Positions 22,594-34,736 of a stretch of 64,000 nucleotides of DNA are shown here, piece by piece. How positions within the stretch are numbered: the stretch's first letter is position 1; the number at the start of each line of letters is the position of its first letter. A model generated the notes under the pieces. It saw only the letters and a program-made list of their open reading frames with translations, ran no database searches and was not told the DNA's origin. Position numbers and translations under genes: made by a program. This DNA comes from Chlorophyllum brunneum. Taxonomy: Eukaryota; Basidiomycota; Agaricomycetes; Agaricales; Agaricaceae. The stretch lies in the NCBI GenBank assembly GCA_963576785.1, contig OY756149.1, positions 1,674,001 through 1,738,000 on the forward strand, written 5' to 3'.

Positions 22594-23946
22594 ATGGCCA
22601 CAGGCATGTCCTGTCACACAGCCCACCTCACCGCGCTCACCCTTTCCACAGATTACAGCCTCTTCGGGGGGGCTGATTCCCTCTCCGAAGGCCGCCCCCG
22701 CCGCACCTTCCCCTCCAACACATCCAAGCATGAAACGTTCCTCCCTCCCCAAGACCCCAAGGACTTTCTCTGGCTACACACCGAAGAGCCCCACCGCTCG
22801 CGTCGTCTCGAGATTATGAAAAAGCATCCAGAGGTGACAAAGCTAATGGGCTACGAACCTCTCACAAAGTACATCGTCTTGCTCGTCGTCGCGTTGCAAT
22901 TCACTATCGGTGTCACTTTTGCGGAGTATTACAAACTCAAGTGGAATAGCTGGCTCTTTGTCACAGTCGCGTATGTCGTTGGTGGAACAGCCAACCATAA
23001 TCTGTTTTTGGCCATCCATGAGATTACCCATAATCTGGCGTTTCCGAGGGTGTGGCAGAACAAAGCCTTGGCTGTCTTTGCGAACTTGCCAATTGGAGTT
23101 CCTTATGCTGCTGCGTTCAAGGTCAGTTTTTGGCTTTGTGTTTGATTTCGTTGATTGACGCGGTATTAGAAATATCATATCGAACATCACAAATTCCTTG
23201 GTCAAGACGGTATCGACACCGACCTTCCTACAAACATCGAACTCGTTCTCCTCAACAACGTCCTCGGCAAGGTCTTCTTCGCGTCCGTATTTTCTCTCAC
23301 ACCCCAAACAACTCACCAACTTAACCCCCCAACAGAACTTTCCAGATCCTCTTCTACGCCCTCCGACCAACCTTTGTCCGCGCACAAACTCTAACATCCT
23401 GGCACCTCATCAACATCCTCGCCGTCCTCTTCTCAAACTACATCCTCTACACCTTTTTCGGTCCAACTCCTCTCATCTACTTCCTCATGTCCAGTTTCTT
23501 TGCTGGTAGTTTACATCCCTGTGCTGGACATTTCATCGCTGAACATTATCTCTGGGACGGACAAGATCAAGAAACCTATTCTTATTACGGAAAATGGAAT
23601 TGGGTCGCTTATAATGTGCGTCCTCCCTAACCATATCTCAATAACAATCACTCACAACACCCACTACCAGGTCGGGTATCACAATGAACATCACGACTTT
23701 CCATCAATCCCTTGGACACGTCTTCCACAACTTCGTAAACTCGCACCAGAATACTATGACGCTCTACCCGCTCATCCAAGTTGGCCCATGGTCATTGTCA
23801 ATTTCATCAGAGATTCCGAAGTCGGTATTTTTGCGAGAGCGAAGAGGGTTCCGGTTGGTTCGAGTACTGTTGCTCCCCCAACGACTTATGGTACGAAAGT
23901 GGTTAAAGGAGGAGGAGAGGGTGAAGAGTCGGATAAAAGCGAATGA
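22594..23946 (+). CDS. Sphingolipid delta-4 desaturase
   Basis: This ER membrane di-iron enzyme introduces the 4,5 double bond into the dihydroceramide sphingoid base. The conserved N-terminal region is DFLWLHTEEPHRSRRLEIMK with HPEVTKLMGYEPL. Membrane segments lie around YIVLLVVALQFTIGVTFAEY and after it. The three histidine boxes are present: HEITHN, KYHIEHHKFLGQDG after an intron (about 23122-23168), and VGYHNEHHDFPSIPW after the last intron. SLHPCAGHFIAEHYLW between them is also family-typical. The C-terminal part, KLAPEYYDALPAHPSWPMVI, ends at TGA 23946 after a short acidic tail. Four exons were inferred. The N terminus before TFLPPQDPKDF is uncertain: ATG 22594 could be followed by a small intron. 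The gene is divergent from SRE1 with only 116 bases between the start codons. Confidence 0.92.
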
Positions 23947-24358
23947 GAGTTGTTGGGAGAGATAAATTTATGAATTTATTTAATAGACTATAGGTAGAGC
24001 TGATCCTGTTAAAGACAAATTGACGAAACGTCATACTTGGGCGCGATGATAAAGAATTTCTCCCACAAAGTCTGGTACCGGGGTTGGAATCCCGCCCAGC
24101 GTTTGTGGGATCACAATATTCGATGTCAACTTTTGTAAAAATAGGGAAAGCCTCATTGCGTCTAATAAAAAGCATCCCTGTAAACATCGCATCGCCTTGA
24201 TCGATGTTATATTGGTGATGTGTAGTAAGCTATATATTTCAGTCAATCTCTTATTGGGTTGAAATCACGACACCTGCGCACCTGAGAATCATATGCACAA
24301 TCTGTATGTGACTTCCCCACCGACTCATCGGATCTCTCTTTCTTTGACTTGAACGGTA
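23947..24358. other. Intergenic region
   Basis: This gap lies between the desaturase 3' end and the first oxidase gene. Short minus-strand frames have no recognisable character. A tRNA-like B-box was considered near 24074 and rejected. Confidence 0.45.
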
Positions 24359-26018
24359 ATGCATAGTGGAACTGTTGACCAACATGATCAAGTTTTCGAC
24401 ATTATCGTCTTGGGCGCTGGTGAGTTACTACAAATTTCTTTCTTTTATTGATTTATTCACACCTGTTGAAGGTGTGGTAGGGTTAACTACAGCGCTCGAG
24501 ATTCAACAACGTAGTAAAGGAAGATACAAAGTCACCATCGTTTCCGACATCTTCCCCGGAGATCCGAATATAAGTGGTAACTACACTAGTCAATGGGCTG
24601 TTCGTCCCTTTCCCTAGTTATCTGGCTACCACTACTTATCTTTTGATCGAGTCAGGGTGCGAATCATTTGTATAATAGTAGGGATAGGAAGATGTATCCC
24701 AATGATGAATTATTTCGTACGCCTCCCCCCTCCCCCCTGCTAGTTATGCAATTTTAATCGGATTGATGGGGGAATAGATTATGAGAAAGATACATTCAAG
24801 ACTCTTTGGGAATTATCAGAACCAGGAAACGATACCGAAGAATACTTTTTACGCATACAACACACACATTATTACTATTACGACCATATGTCAAACAAAA
24901 CTTCGGATCCAGAACCCATGCAAGAAGCACCTTTCGTACGTTTCCCAAATTTCTCAATCTTATTCCAAATCATCATCATCATCATAGTATAAATCAATCC
25001 CACTTGCGGAATTACCACCCGGCGTACGCGGAGGGTGTACATTTCAAACTATAACTATAGATGTCCCATTTTACCTCAATTGGCTCCTGACGCGATTCAC
25101 AAGTCTCGGTGGAAAAACCGTTCGTGGACATGTTCAACATTTAACTCAAATAATCCAAGGCGGAGTTGGAATTTTCGAAGATTGTTATCCTTTCACTCAT
25201 GACACCAGTATGTATTTTACTATTTTCCCCCCCCCCTCGATCCGATTTATTTATATACAGTGAGGTGCCCTCATGCGGTTGTGGTTTGTACAGGATTGTC
25301 TACGAGATATTTAGGTGGTGTGGAAGATTTGAGTGTGTATCCAGTCAGAGGTCAAACTGTCCTCATTCGTGCACCTTGGATCAATTTTGGGGTGGCGGCG
25401 ATATGGAAATTGGATGAGAAAGATGAGACGGTCATAGCCTATACCATTCCTCGGAGGAGTGGCGATGTGAGATAATCTTTCCCTTCTCTCTTTCTACTCT
25501 TCATAATTTATGTATTTTCGTGTCTAGGTTATCATTGGCGGGACATGGGTTCCTAATGACTGGTACATGCCCCCCCCCCCCCCGGGACAATCTGGTTTCT
25601 GATCACCCATTTTTCATCTCAAAGGTACCCTCTCCCACGAGAAGAAACAACAACAACACTCCTCTCTCGGATAATCCAACTCTGTCCAGAACTCGCACCA
25701 CCAGAGATCCGCGCAGTAAGAGAACCCAAAGTCGAAGATCTCCTTCCACTCGTCATCCGTGATCAATGTGGTTTTCGTCCCGCAAGGACAGGCGGGATTA
25801 GAATTGAAAAAGAATGGTGGAATTCTAAAGGTAAACTTGTGGATCAGGATTCTCAAGAGGGGAAGTCATTGGTTGTGTATAATTATGGGTATGTGTTTGT
25901 TGGTAGGGTGGTTTTTTGCTGATGGGTTGATAGACATGCTGGGTATGGATATCAAAGTTCGTGGGGTACTGCGAGGAAAGCTGCAGATCTGTTGGAGGAC
26001 GGTTTGAAAAAACTATGA
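24359..26018 (+). CDS. D-amino-acid oxidase-like flavoenzyme, copy 1
   Basis: The family oxidises D-amino acids to imino acids with FAD and O2, releasing H2O2. From ATG 24359 the spliced product reads VFDIIVLGAG, then GVVGLTTALEIQQRSKGRYK, the FAD-binding Rossmann motif. SDIFPGDPN and YTSQWA-GANHLYNSRDRKMYPND follow, then TFKTLWELSEPGNDTEEYFL, GGCTFQTITIDVPFYLNWLL and GKTVRGHVQHLTQIIQGG. Later come VVVCTGLSTRYLGGVEDL, VYPVRGQTVLIRAPW, YTIPRRSGDVIIGGTW and the C-terminal FAD contact HAGYGYQSSWGTARKAADLL. About eight GT-AG introns, two with long C runs, keep the frame. Relative to copy 2 it lacks about 50 residues before VVVCTG. It ends in KKL, not a clear peroxisomal signal. It looks intact. 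Confidence 0.87.
25227..25583 (+). repeat. Poly-C tracts in two introns of oxidase copy 1
   Basis: C10 at 25227-25236 and C14 at 25570-25583 both lie inside introns of the first oxidase gene. They are mononucleotide tracts and prone to length change. Confidence 0.85.
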
Positions 26019-27601
26019 TTTCTGATTGCTATTCGAATAATCAACCCATGACGAACGTGATTCATGGTCCACCAAAGGATATCCCTCCTTCGAAATAAAT
26101 CCCCAGGCCCAAAAGCCTTTCTCCATCATAAACGGACCCAGCAAACTTGAAATTTGGATGGGTTATCAATAAATAACGAAGTGTGTCGATTTTTATTGGC
26201 GTAGCAATAGGAAATAGGTCCTGGTGACGGTTGACGGTTTGAACGACTGGATGAGTAGAAGAGATTCAGCAAGGGTTGAGCTGTCTCCGACCATTCGACC
26301 ACTCCGCGAGCATGTCCACCTTCAGTACTCCAGCAATTATAGAGTATATACTTCGGTTTACCTCTCAGGTTTTAGTTCGTTTTGAGGACAAGCCACTCGT
26401 CCATGAGAGGTTTCTCCGCATATTTCGTAGACATGTCTCCACATGCAGGATGAAGGCCTGCGGCCCCCTTTCGGTTATTGAATCGTCGATAGATTTCATT
26501 ACGTTAGCCTTTTCCTCGTTGCTTCAAAATTCTCTCAGCTTCGATCCCGCCGGTGTGGGAAGATAATCGTTGTCGCTTGCGCAGTCCATCTTCAGTCAGC
26601 ACCTCATTCATTAGGCGGTTTGACTCGAGTTGAGGAATATGGATTTTGATGTCTCCCATCACTGGCTGAGCCATGGGTTCCAGCCTCTCGAGTAATGAGG
26701 TCCTCGACGAGATTCCTGATTGGATACTAGTGAACGAGTGGGCTCTGGGAGGTCTCATTGGGGCTTTGACCCAATTGTGTGCAGTCCTGAGGCCTGAGAC
26801 CTGAGAGGGCGAACAAGAGCTTGTTTCGGGAAGGGGTAATACGAAGTAACGAGTTATACACAGTGACGTGACCGTATTTTCAAAAAAATTCACATGAGCC
26901 ACTCATCCATTGGCTTCGTCTGCTAACATCATGTTTTGACGATTGGCTCCTCTTTGTTGGTCATACATTCGTTCTGACGGTACCTCCAAACTTCTATCTA
27001 GACGCGCTGTGCGCGGCTCAGCACTGGCTCCTTGGTCCCACTTTGGCAACCATCACACAAGTGTCTTTTTAATTGTTCTTGGTTACGTTGTTCACAAATC
27101 CTTCCATTTGATGCATGAATTCCTCCTGGATGGAACGTCAGCTCGTTGTCCATGGTCCGGCTTCCCCGCTTCCGTCCTCCAAGCTTCATACGCCGCTTTC
27201 CGCATGTAACATGTTCCCCCGCTCCAAACGTAATAAATAACAACACAGTGCGACCGGGAGGAATAGGGAGGGGTCATGGGCCGTGAGAAAATACCACGAC
27301 TTGATGAAACAATTAGCAGACCTTGTTTGATCCTAGGGTTGGCCTCGCATTATTGTTTCTAACATGGCGGGTCGTCCTGAAAAGACTATCATCGAGACCT
27401 GTGAGTAGGGTTCATGATTGTCTTTTAGTGGTAATTGAATCTTGTCTCTCAGAATGTCCACAAACATGCTAGCAGTGCGGGAAGGTTCAAGCTCGAGGAC
27501 CAGAATAGTGGAAATGATTAATTTGGGATATCCACGGGGTGTCCACGGTGTCGATGTTCATGATTGGCGTAAGTCTGAGTGTGGCTGGACAGTGAACGTA
27601 C
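26019..27601. other. Long intergenic stretch with no gene recognised
   Basis: About 1.6 kb without a supported gene. The frame 26313-26566 starts MSTFSTPAIIEYILRFTS but does not extend into a recognisable domain. Minus-strand frames at 26504-26902 and near 27000-27250 also lack family features. Confidence 0.4.
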
Positions 27602-27609
27602 TATATAAG
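27602..27609 (+). promoter_or_regulatory. TATA box of P450 copy 1
   Basis: TATATAAG lies 68 bases upstream of the P450 start codon at 27677, a usual distance for a fungal TATA element plus a short leader. Confidence 0.55.
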
Positions 27610-27676
27610 GGACAGCAGACTCTCAATTGGCCTATAAGTACCATTCAGCACACCACCTGGCGTTCATCCCCCTAAA

Positions 27677-29530
27677 ATGACGCTACCACTACTGGGTTTA
27701 GTCGTCATTGGTTATTTGATTGTTTACTCGATTCGCCAGGTGTGGTTTCATCCGCTCAGCCGATATCCTGGCCCCAAACTCGCTGCTCTCACAAAGTGGT
27801 ACAAGGGATATTATGATTTGATCATAGGAGGCGGGATGCTAGAGAATATCAAGGAGTTGCATAAACGTCACGGTGAGCCGCTTGTTAGGTGCCCCACTAC
27901 ACCAACTCAACTGTCGTCGTCGTGATATAGGTCCTGTCGTCCGTATCGGTCCAAACGAGGTTAGACCTACAAACCTCGCCAACCAGAATGAATGTTAAGC
28001 ACTAGACACAGCTGCACTTTTCCAGTTCACGGGCATACCATCAGATCTATGCCCCCGGGTCTCGTTATGCGAAGGAACCTTTTTTCTACCACGGTTTTGG
28101 CGTTGATGAATCGGGTTTCGGAGAACTTGAACCCGAACCTGCTAAAGCCCGCAGAGACATGTTATCCCCCCTTTTCTCGCGACGTGCGATTCTGAAACTC
28201 GAACAAGTTGTTCAAGAAAAGGTAAGTCGTCAATGTGTGTTATTGTTGCCTGTATGCTTATTGGATGTATGCATAGGTTGACCTGCTGGTTTCGCAGTTG
28301 GCTGAATACAATAGCCGACCTGCAGACCTTCATTTAGCCTCTCGTTGTGTATCTTTCGACATTATAGCCGCTTACTGTTTCGCATCTTCCTTCGACGCCC
28401 TTACAACTCCAGGTTTCAAGCATCCTATGCTTGTCAGCTTTGATAAAGTCATCTCACACCTGTGGTTCACAAGATACTTCCCGATCATTCACTCTCTGGC
28501 GGCCTTCGCGGGGAAATGGTTTGGCGATAACGAGTTTATAGTTGGCCACGCAACTATCCAGAAAAAGGTTTCCTCTCAAGTTGATTTATTCTTGGAAAAC
28601 GAATCCGCTCTGGATAATCTCGATCAGGAGATTCTCTATCATCACCTCTTACGTCCACAATCTGAGAAGATACGCCAAAAGCGTCTGACTCGGAAGCAGC
28701 TCCTCGATGAGGGCCAAGTCCTCCTGATGGCGGGCAGTGACACGGTTGCGAATACGCTTGTCTGGGGTGTTTTCCGAGTACTCTGGGACAAACACATCTA
28801 TAACAAGCTTCTTTCCGAACTTCAAGAAGCGTGGCCCGACAAGGATAAGCCTATGCCTTATACTTCCCTCGAGAAACTTCCCTATCTTGTAAGTGATCGA
28901 TAAGCTATGGTACTTCCACACTTACCTACGCTTACTCTAGACGGCCGTGATCAAAGAGACCCTTCGCCTCATGGGTGGTGTGATCACCCCGCTCCCTCGG
29001 GTTGTCACCTTAGATGTCTCTATTGATGACCATCCAGTACCCAAAGGCGTGAGTTCATAAAAAGTACAGTTAATTGCTATGCATCCTTACAATTTGCCTA
29101 GACGATTGTATCAACGGGTTCTACTTTTCTTCATCACGATCCCACTATATTCGCAGATCCTTTCGAATTTATACCCGATAGATGGCTTCAACCGACTTCG
29201 AACAAACTCGAGAACTACCTTGTTCCATTTTCTAGAGGTCCAAGGATGTGTCTTGGCGTCAAGTTGGTGTCTCGCTACATAGTGCTTTCTCGAGTGCGGA
29301 CTAACATCCCGGTAGTCTTGCGTGGTGCGAATTATACCTGCTATTTGGGAATGTATTCAGAAAGCTTGATATGGAATTGTATCAGACGGAGTAAGCCCGA
29401 CACCATTTTCTGCTTGGGCGTTCTAATATGTCCATCATATAGTCTGTCTGACTTCCAGTACAAAGAGCTTTTTGTCACCATTCTTACTGGAAGGCGCCCA
29501 CAGGTAACCGTTCACAAGAAGCAGGACTAG
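27677..29530 (+). CDS. Cytochrome P450, copy 1
   Basis: This is an ER-anchored haem monooxygenase. The N-terminal anchor is LPLLGLVVIGYLIVYSI, followed by QVWFHPLSRYPGPKLAALTK. Spliced exons give PVVRIGPNE, then SSRAYHQIYAPGSRYAKEPF and DMLSPLFSRRAILKLEQVV. The oxygen-binding I helix is VLLMAGSDTVANTLVWG, the ExxR motif is in VIKETLRLMGG, the PERF-like region is FIPDRWLQP, and the haem loop is PFSRGPRMCLGVNLAW with its Cys. Eight introns, each with good GT-AG ends, maintain the frame to TAG 29530. All catalytic motifs are present and the length is about 500 residues. By eye it is closest to the fungal trichodiene-oxygenase/benzoate-hydroxylase-like P450s. It is clearly paralogous to the P450 at 47115-48985. 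The substrate is unknown. Confidence 0.9.
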
Positions 29531-29810
29531 CCTTGCCAATGATCGGAATGTATAATACTACTTGCCCTCGGGGAGGATAATCCTCAGCCAGAACTCGTAT
29601 GCCACCGAGATATGTGTCATAGCAGCCTGAAATGGACGCTTGATGGTGAACATGCGGTGATCCTGCGATCTCAGTGGACTAGCTTTCAACAAGACTATAA
29701 TCAACATTTAGTACATAAGTGACTGTTATCACATTTTCACAATCCACAGACTTGAGCTTGGAACGGCGACCAAAGCCCAGGAAACCTCGATCATTGGCTA
29801 GAATTCATGA

Positions 29811-30637
29811 TTAGAGTATCGGATCAATTATTTGAAATATTTGTGAAATAGAGCCAGTGTCACTACAAGAAGTCATGTCCTCCGGGTCGAGGGGGAGCTA
29901 TTTAGTGACGTGAATGATGATACTTGATTCCAATGAGTCTGACGCACCAGACCGGTAGACGCGTGAATCGACCAGAAAAGCTCGGTCTCGCCGCTATTCG
30001 GTGTGGTTACATTGGTGGAGATCTGTAACACTGTCAGCCTACAAATTCCATATGGTTACTGGTAGTCTGCTGTACCTTGTACTCGTTTCCCCCAAGAGGA
30101 GTGAGCTTCCACGTCGTGGGAAATCCAGTGAACATTGACTTTAGAAGCTAGAGATCCGGCTCAGGTGTTGACTACAATTCGTTGATCGCACTCTCAACCC
30201 TCACCATTCCTTGTCCTCCACATACCCTTGGCTCTCCGCCAAAGGGAGTAGCAAAACCCCCAATGGGGTTGATGAGGGTGACAAAATTAGGTGGGTCGTC
30301 GGGACCTCCAACGCTCTGAATGAACCATTGAAACTTGATATAGGTGTCAGCGTGATAAATGGCGAAAAATATAGTCAAGGTCCTGACAAGTTCAAAACCA
30401 CTGTCCGGTCTGTCTACATAATTAATGGAGACATCGAGAGGTGAGCCAATAGCTTCCACCCAAGGAAAAGAGCCGCTGTCAACGCCACGGATAGCATGGG
30501 CGGAGTCCCAAATCTGTATAAGAGTCACGTTGGTGGTGGAAGGTTGGATGAGGATGCAGTACCTGTGCAGAGACTAATCTCCCGAGGGAGAGTAAGGAGA
30601 TGGCAGTAGTGAAGGGAGAGAAAGAGCGGGAGAACAT
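29811..30637 (-). CDS. Small secreted protein, copy 1
   Basis: ATG 30637 opens a 25-residue signal peptide (TTAISLLSLGRLVSAQ) that ends exactly at an intron. The mature protein then reads IWDSAHAIRGVDSGSFPWVE, DVSINYVDRPDSGF, WFIQSVGGPDDPPNFVTLIN, ATPFGGEPRVCGG, TTWKLTPLGGNEYK, ISTNVTTPNSGETELFWSI and LPLDPEDMTSCSDTGSISQI. Four introns keep the frame to TAA at 29811-29813. It has about 180 mature residues, two cysteines shared with its paralogue at 39553-40360, and repeated Trp- and Gly-rich beta-type blocks. That pattern would fit a beta-trefoil, but no family was recognised. Secretion is well supported; the function is unknown. Confidence 0.72.
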
Positions 30638-30716
30638 CGTGCCAATAGACAAATTACAGGTGAGGCCTGAGGATTTGAACTGGAAGCAGCTGAAGGTTCT
30701 GTCAACGTACCCTTCG

Positions 30717-30723
30717 TTTTATA
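30717..30723 (-). promoter_or_regulatory. TATA-like element of small secreted protein copy 1
   Basis: TATAAAA on the minus strand lies 80 bases upstream of the start codon at 30637. The assignment rests on position only. Confidence 0.4.
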
Positions 30724-32414
30724 ATAAGATTATAACCTCTACCAAGTCCACGGACATCAAGAGAAACCAGATTATCTTCATGGGTTTAAGATTTCAAATT
30801 GTGCTTGGGGGGGACGTCCAACAGGGTGCGTTGTGGGATTTGCGGTGATTGCAAGTCATTTGACCCCCGAGTACATCAAAATTACATGTCGGTATGTCGA
30901 TCATAATCCCCGTGCTGGACGCTTTCGCTGTCAAGTAAATCGAGAATAACAATACTACCTGATGGTAAGAGAATGTGCCTTGTTTTCTTCTCCACCGAGC
31001 CTTGATGTCAGCTATAGCCGAGATTCAATCGGACGCGATGCCATCCAGTCAGGCCTAAGTATCAGTGATCTCCCAACTATAGACGAGAAGGTTGCGCGAG
31101 CTCTGAGTGACTCGTCTACGAGCGCATTCTTTATGGAAAGCCCTGACGGGATTTGAATTAGAGTCTCGTCTGCCGTGAAACTGCTCAGCGGAAAGTTTCT
31201 TCCGGGCATTGATCTAGTCATGATCGCTCGCGGTGCGCTGCATGGTTTACTATGGTCTCCGGCTTCCGAATTGAGATGTCGCGCCTTAATCTACCGCAGT
31301 CAGGCAATGATGCGGTTATGAATCAGCAAGCTTGTTTTCTAGACACAATGGAACACAAGTATCCACGACAAACCTAGGTCTAAAACACAAGAGGCGGGAC
31401 CTGACGAGGAAAAGCCCACGCAACCTACCACTTTCGGGAAGCCCCCCCGCGTGGTGGATGAGGAATAGAACTTGACCAAATTGGATGTAGGTAAGCGTAT
31501 GTGGGGTTCTGAGAATGAAGTTGGAGAGCTATACCAAGTTTTGTGACGGATGGTGTGCAGAGGAAACAGGACGCACTCGACGGGATTACACAAAACCGCG
31601 TAAAAAGTTGGCCAAGAGTCGTATTCGATTCGCAATTGGGAGTGTCATATTACCATGTGCACATATGGTATTATAACTCAATCTCAAAAAGTGGTGAGCA
31701 TGGTTTGACGGTCTATCGAGCGCTGGAGGCTTGCTATTGGATATCACGTGCAAACTGGGCGCGATTTTAATTTCTGTGCCACCTTGAAACTTACTTTCGT
31801 AGACAATACCACATCCAACCGGCAGCTCACATTGAATATGGGCTTCCTTTCGGTTCAGATTCAAAACGCTGGTTTACGGAACAGAAACGTACATTCCTGG
31901 TGAAGATCTCTTGATTTTGCCCCATGACCAACCTGAGCGACATCGGCTCGGCTTGTAATTCCCCCAAGCTTACTCTCTAGCGTTCGGCCTCCTTTCGCTT
32001 GATGAATTCATGGCTTTTTCGCTATTCGGCACCTGGTCGACCAACACTCGCGTGAACCCTGCAAAATGCGGGCTGGTTTTGGTTAAGCGTACGACCTGCG
32101 ACCGTATGGCGACCTCCTTGTTATTCGTGGCGCCCGTTTGGCGTTTATACGATATAATTGCATCTCCACTCGACAGGCTGCTGCCTCGGAACTCAACAAT
32201 CATCACTTCACGTATGCTCGCACCCTGAAAGCAGGGACGTCATAAATTAGTGTCTTGAACAACGCCCAAGGATCGGAAAAGGCATGGTCTGCATCAATGT
32301 AAACCCTCTTGCCGTCAACGGTGCTTCTGGTCCACACGCTCTCCGTATGGCTACGCGTTTAAAACCCAGACCACGCAGCATACCAGCTCACTCATTCACT
32401 CAACGTCCCCCGCT
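30724..32414. other. Intergenic stretch with no gene recognised
   Basis: About 1.7 kb with only short frames on both strands (for example 30962-31221 and 31970-32228). None carries a known motif or joins into a longer spliced frame. It could include decayed sequence, but nothing links it to a known element. Confidence 0.4.
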
Positions 32415-34161
32415 ATGTCCAAGTCCGACACAGCATCTGAGAGCAGAGGGTCACCTGCAAATGCAGCCGTCCAACCTGACATATCCGCACCCTTCCGCAC
32501 CCTCCGCTTTCTGGTCTTCACACTCATGGAGGGTTTGTTCATTATCTTGGCCTGGTACTGTTACTCGCGCCCGCCCCTACTACCCTGGTTCGACTTTGAG
32601 CCTACAACGATTAGGAGTGGTTTCATCACGATCTTTTCGCTTTGGCACACCATTGCCATCTCATCCGCGCTCCACGTATGCTGTGATTCATTCAGTAAGG
32701 AATGGGCTGCACGGAACGAAAAGACGGACGCAGTCTCCACTGTCACCAGCGGCATCATCGATCGCATTCATTATCTCACCCGCCCTAGAGCGACGAAGAC
32801 GTTCAAAGCCGCCTTTTTCGCGTTCCTGGGTTTGTTGGTCATCCGTATAACAGGATCTTCCACCATCACGGTGGCTTCCGGCATTGGATTCGATGAATCT
32901 TTGCCCATCGGCACAATAACCACTTCCAGCCTCACCCAAAACTTCACCGTTATCACGAACCAAGCCTTCTTGGACCGCCTATACCAAGCCAACATGATAG
33001 TCAGGCTCGAGCATTTGTTCGGCGCTCCTTGGGGATACGTCCCACAGCCTGGTCTCCTCATTCCTCTACCGACTAAGGATCTCAACCTGACGACCAGAGT
33101 CACATACGAGACAGATATAGTCGGTTTTCGCTACAACTGTCAGTGGCGGGCACCCGATAGCTACTCCGGGGACGGTGTCACACTCGGAAACCTGACGTGG
33201 ACCGGAGACCTCAAAACGAATGCAACCTCTATTTTCTCCGACCCAACTGGTGTAGGTAAGCTCTAAAGCTTATGAGCCCTTGCTCGTTGCCTGATGAGAC
33301 ATACTAGAAAGCGGTTCCAGTATCCTTCATTTGTTGCCCGCATTTGGCAACTACACGGGCGACTCGGTTTACCTTTTCTTAGGAGGAAATTTGACTGTGT
33401 CTCCTAGCTTCAATGCGACTTTCAACAGTACAAGTCCCAACAGCACTTGGATTGACCTCAGCGGTCTTCCGACAGTATTCAACGGTGACGGCTTTGCGGG
33501 ATTCTCCGCCGCTAGGGTACCCATCAGGTACCTTCGTGCTCCCCTCGCCACTCTCTTAATCTGTAGCCCCAACCTCTCTTTCATGTCCCGCGAGGTCCGC
33601 CTTGAACCAAATTCTAATCTCACGGAGCCTGATATCGAAATCCCCTTTGGCACCAGAGTCCCTTCACCACATAATATCGACCGGCAAGCCGCCCGGACGT
33701 TGTTCACAACCATTCTTCACACCGCGATTCGTTCGCTGGATGGGGGGGTTATTAAACCTGCCGATGGGTTCAACTATAACTTCAATTGGGTTTCAGTGAC
33801 CATGTTGTTGGATATGCCCATGAGTCGCAAACAGCAAAACCGTTCCTCGATCCAACCGCTCAGCCAGTGGATCATTAATGATCGCATGGACAAATATACA
33901 CTCTCTGCTTTGAAAGCTTTCACTAGTGGCTACCAGGGGCCGGATTCAGATGATAGCCCTGCTCAAGACGTTTTCGGTCAACAGGTCAAAGCACAGTTCA
34001 CCAGCCGAAAGCTCGCACTCTCTGCGAGTTTACAATTTGCTGTCCTTCACTCTGTTTTGTTTGGAGTCCTGGTTTTGATGCTTGCGGTATTGATATACTT
34101 GAATAAAACTCAGCTACGACGCTCGTTTGACTTGAAGTCCTTAAATCCGAGAGCAGAGTAG
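32415..34161 (+). CDS. Multi-pass membrane protein of unknown function
   Basis: ATG 32415 starts a protein of about 560 residues with one short intron (about 33256-33305). The N-terminal third holds three hydrophobic segments: FLVFTLMEGLFIILAWYCYS, FITIFSLWHTIAISSALHVC, and FFAFLGLLVIRITG. A large middle domain with many N-glycosylation sequons (NLTTR, NATS, NYTG, NLTVS, NATFNST) suggests an extracytoplasmic region. It includes WRAPDSYSGDG and FAGFSAARVPIRYL. A last membrane helix (VLHSVLFGVLVLMLAVLIYL) is followed by a basic tail. This layout is shared by many basidiomycete hypothetical proteins, but no domain was recognised. The gene appears intact. Confidence 0.75.
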
Positions 34162-34736
34162 ATTTAGTCGCGATTATGGATTCACGGAGCGGGTCATTCT
34201 CTTGTTGTATTATGGGCTAATGTGACTGGTCATTCTTTCGTTTTCCTTCGCTTCTGGTACTACTTCAATTGATTACTGATGTAATAAATCCCCCCACTGT
34301 ATCCCATCGATCGTCCTCAAGGCCTTAGACACGGACCAGAGCGGCGAAGTCCAGCCTATGCATGTCCAGACCACCTCAATAGCTCCGCAGTCTTAAGACA
34401 CTGCCAGTAGTGTGTCTCCCCAAATCGATAAATTGACGCGCATCGCATCGAAGAAAGCTATGCTTCTACATCCGCTTCGGATCATCCAATTGTTGGCACA
34501 AGCACGCGATAATTGTTTCCCTGGTTATAGGACCCACCCAGGACCGAGCTCGCAATTGCCAGCCTCGAGACGCATTCGTGACTGGGAAAGAATACATTGC
34601 TCATTCCTAAATTGGTAGGCTCGCAGCAGGCAAAGCGGTGCCGAAGGTATTCTAAGTACGTGCTTAAATACGGAACTACCATAATACCTTCCTCAGCACT
34701 AAACAGATTTTCTCCTCCACTCCCCAAAATACCATC
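34162..34736. other. Intergenic region
   Basis: About 570 bases between two plus-strand genes. No motif or spliced frame was recognised. Confidence 0.4.

Noticed and set aside
24060..24110. Possible tRNA B-box (GGTTGGAATCC)
   Set aside because: The flanks do not form a five-pair T stem, and no matching A box or acceptor stem is found at the right distance.
26276..26902. Two opposite frames that might be small genes
   Set aside because: Neither has a recognisable domain. The plus frame starts well (MSTFSTPAIIEYIL) but cannot be extended through convincing introns.
30962..32230. Possible transposon remnant
   Set aside because: No terminal repeats, integrase, transposase or reverse-transcriptase motifs were found in either strand.
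32284..32850. 188-codon plus-strand frame
   Set aside because: It overlaps the membrane-protein gene in a different frame. The in-frame neighbour has membrane helices and a coherent C terminus; this one does not.
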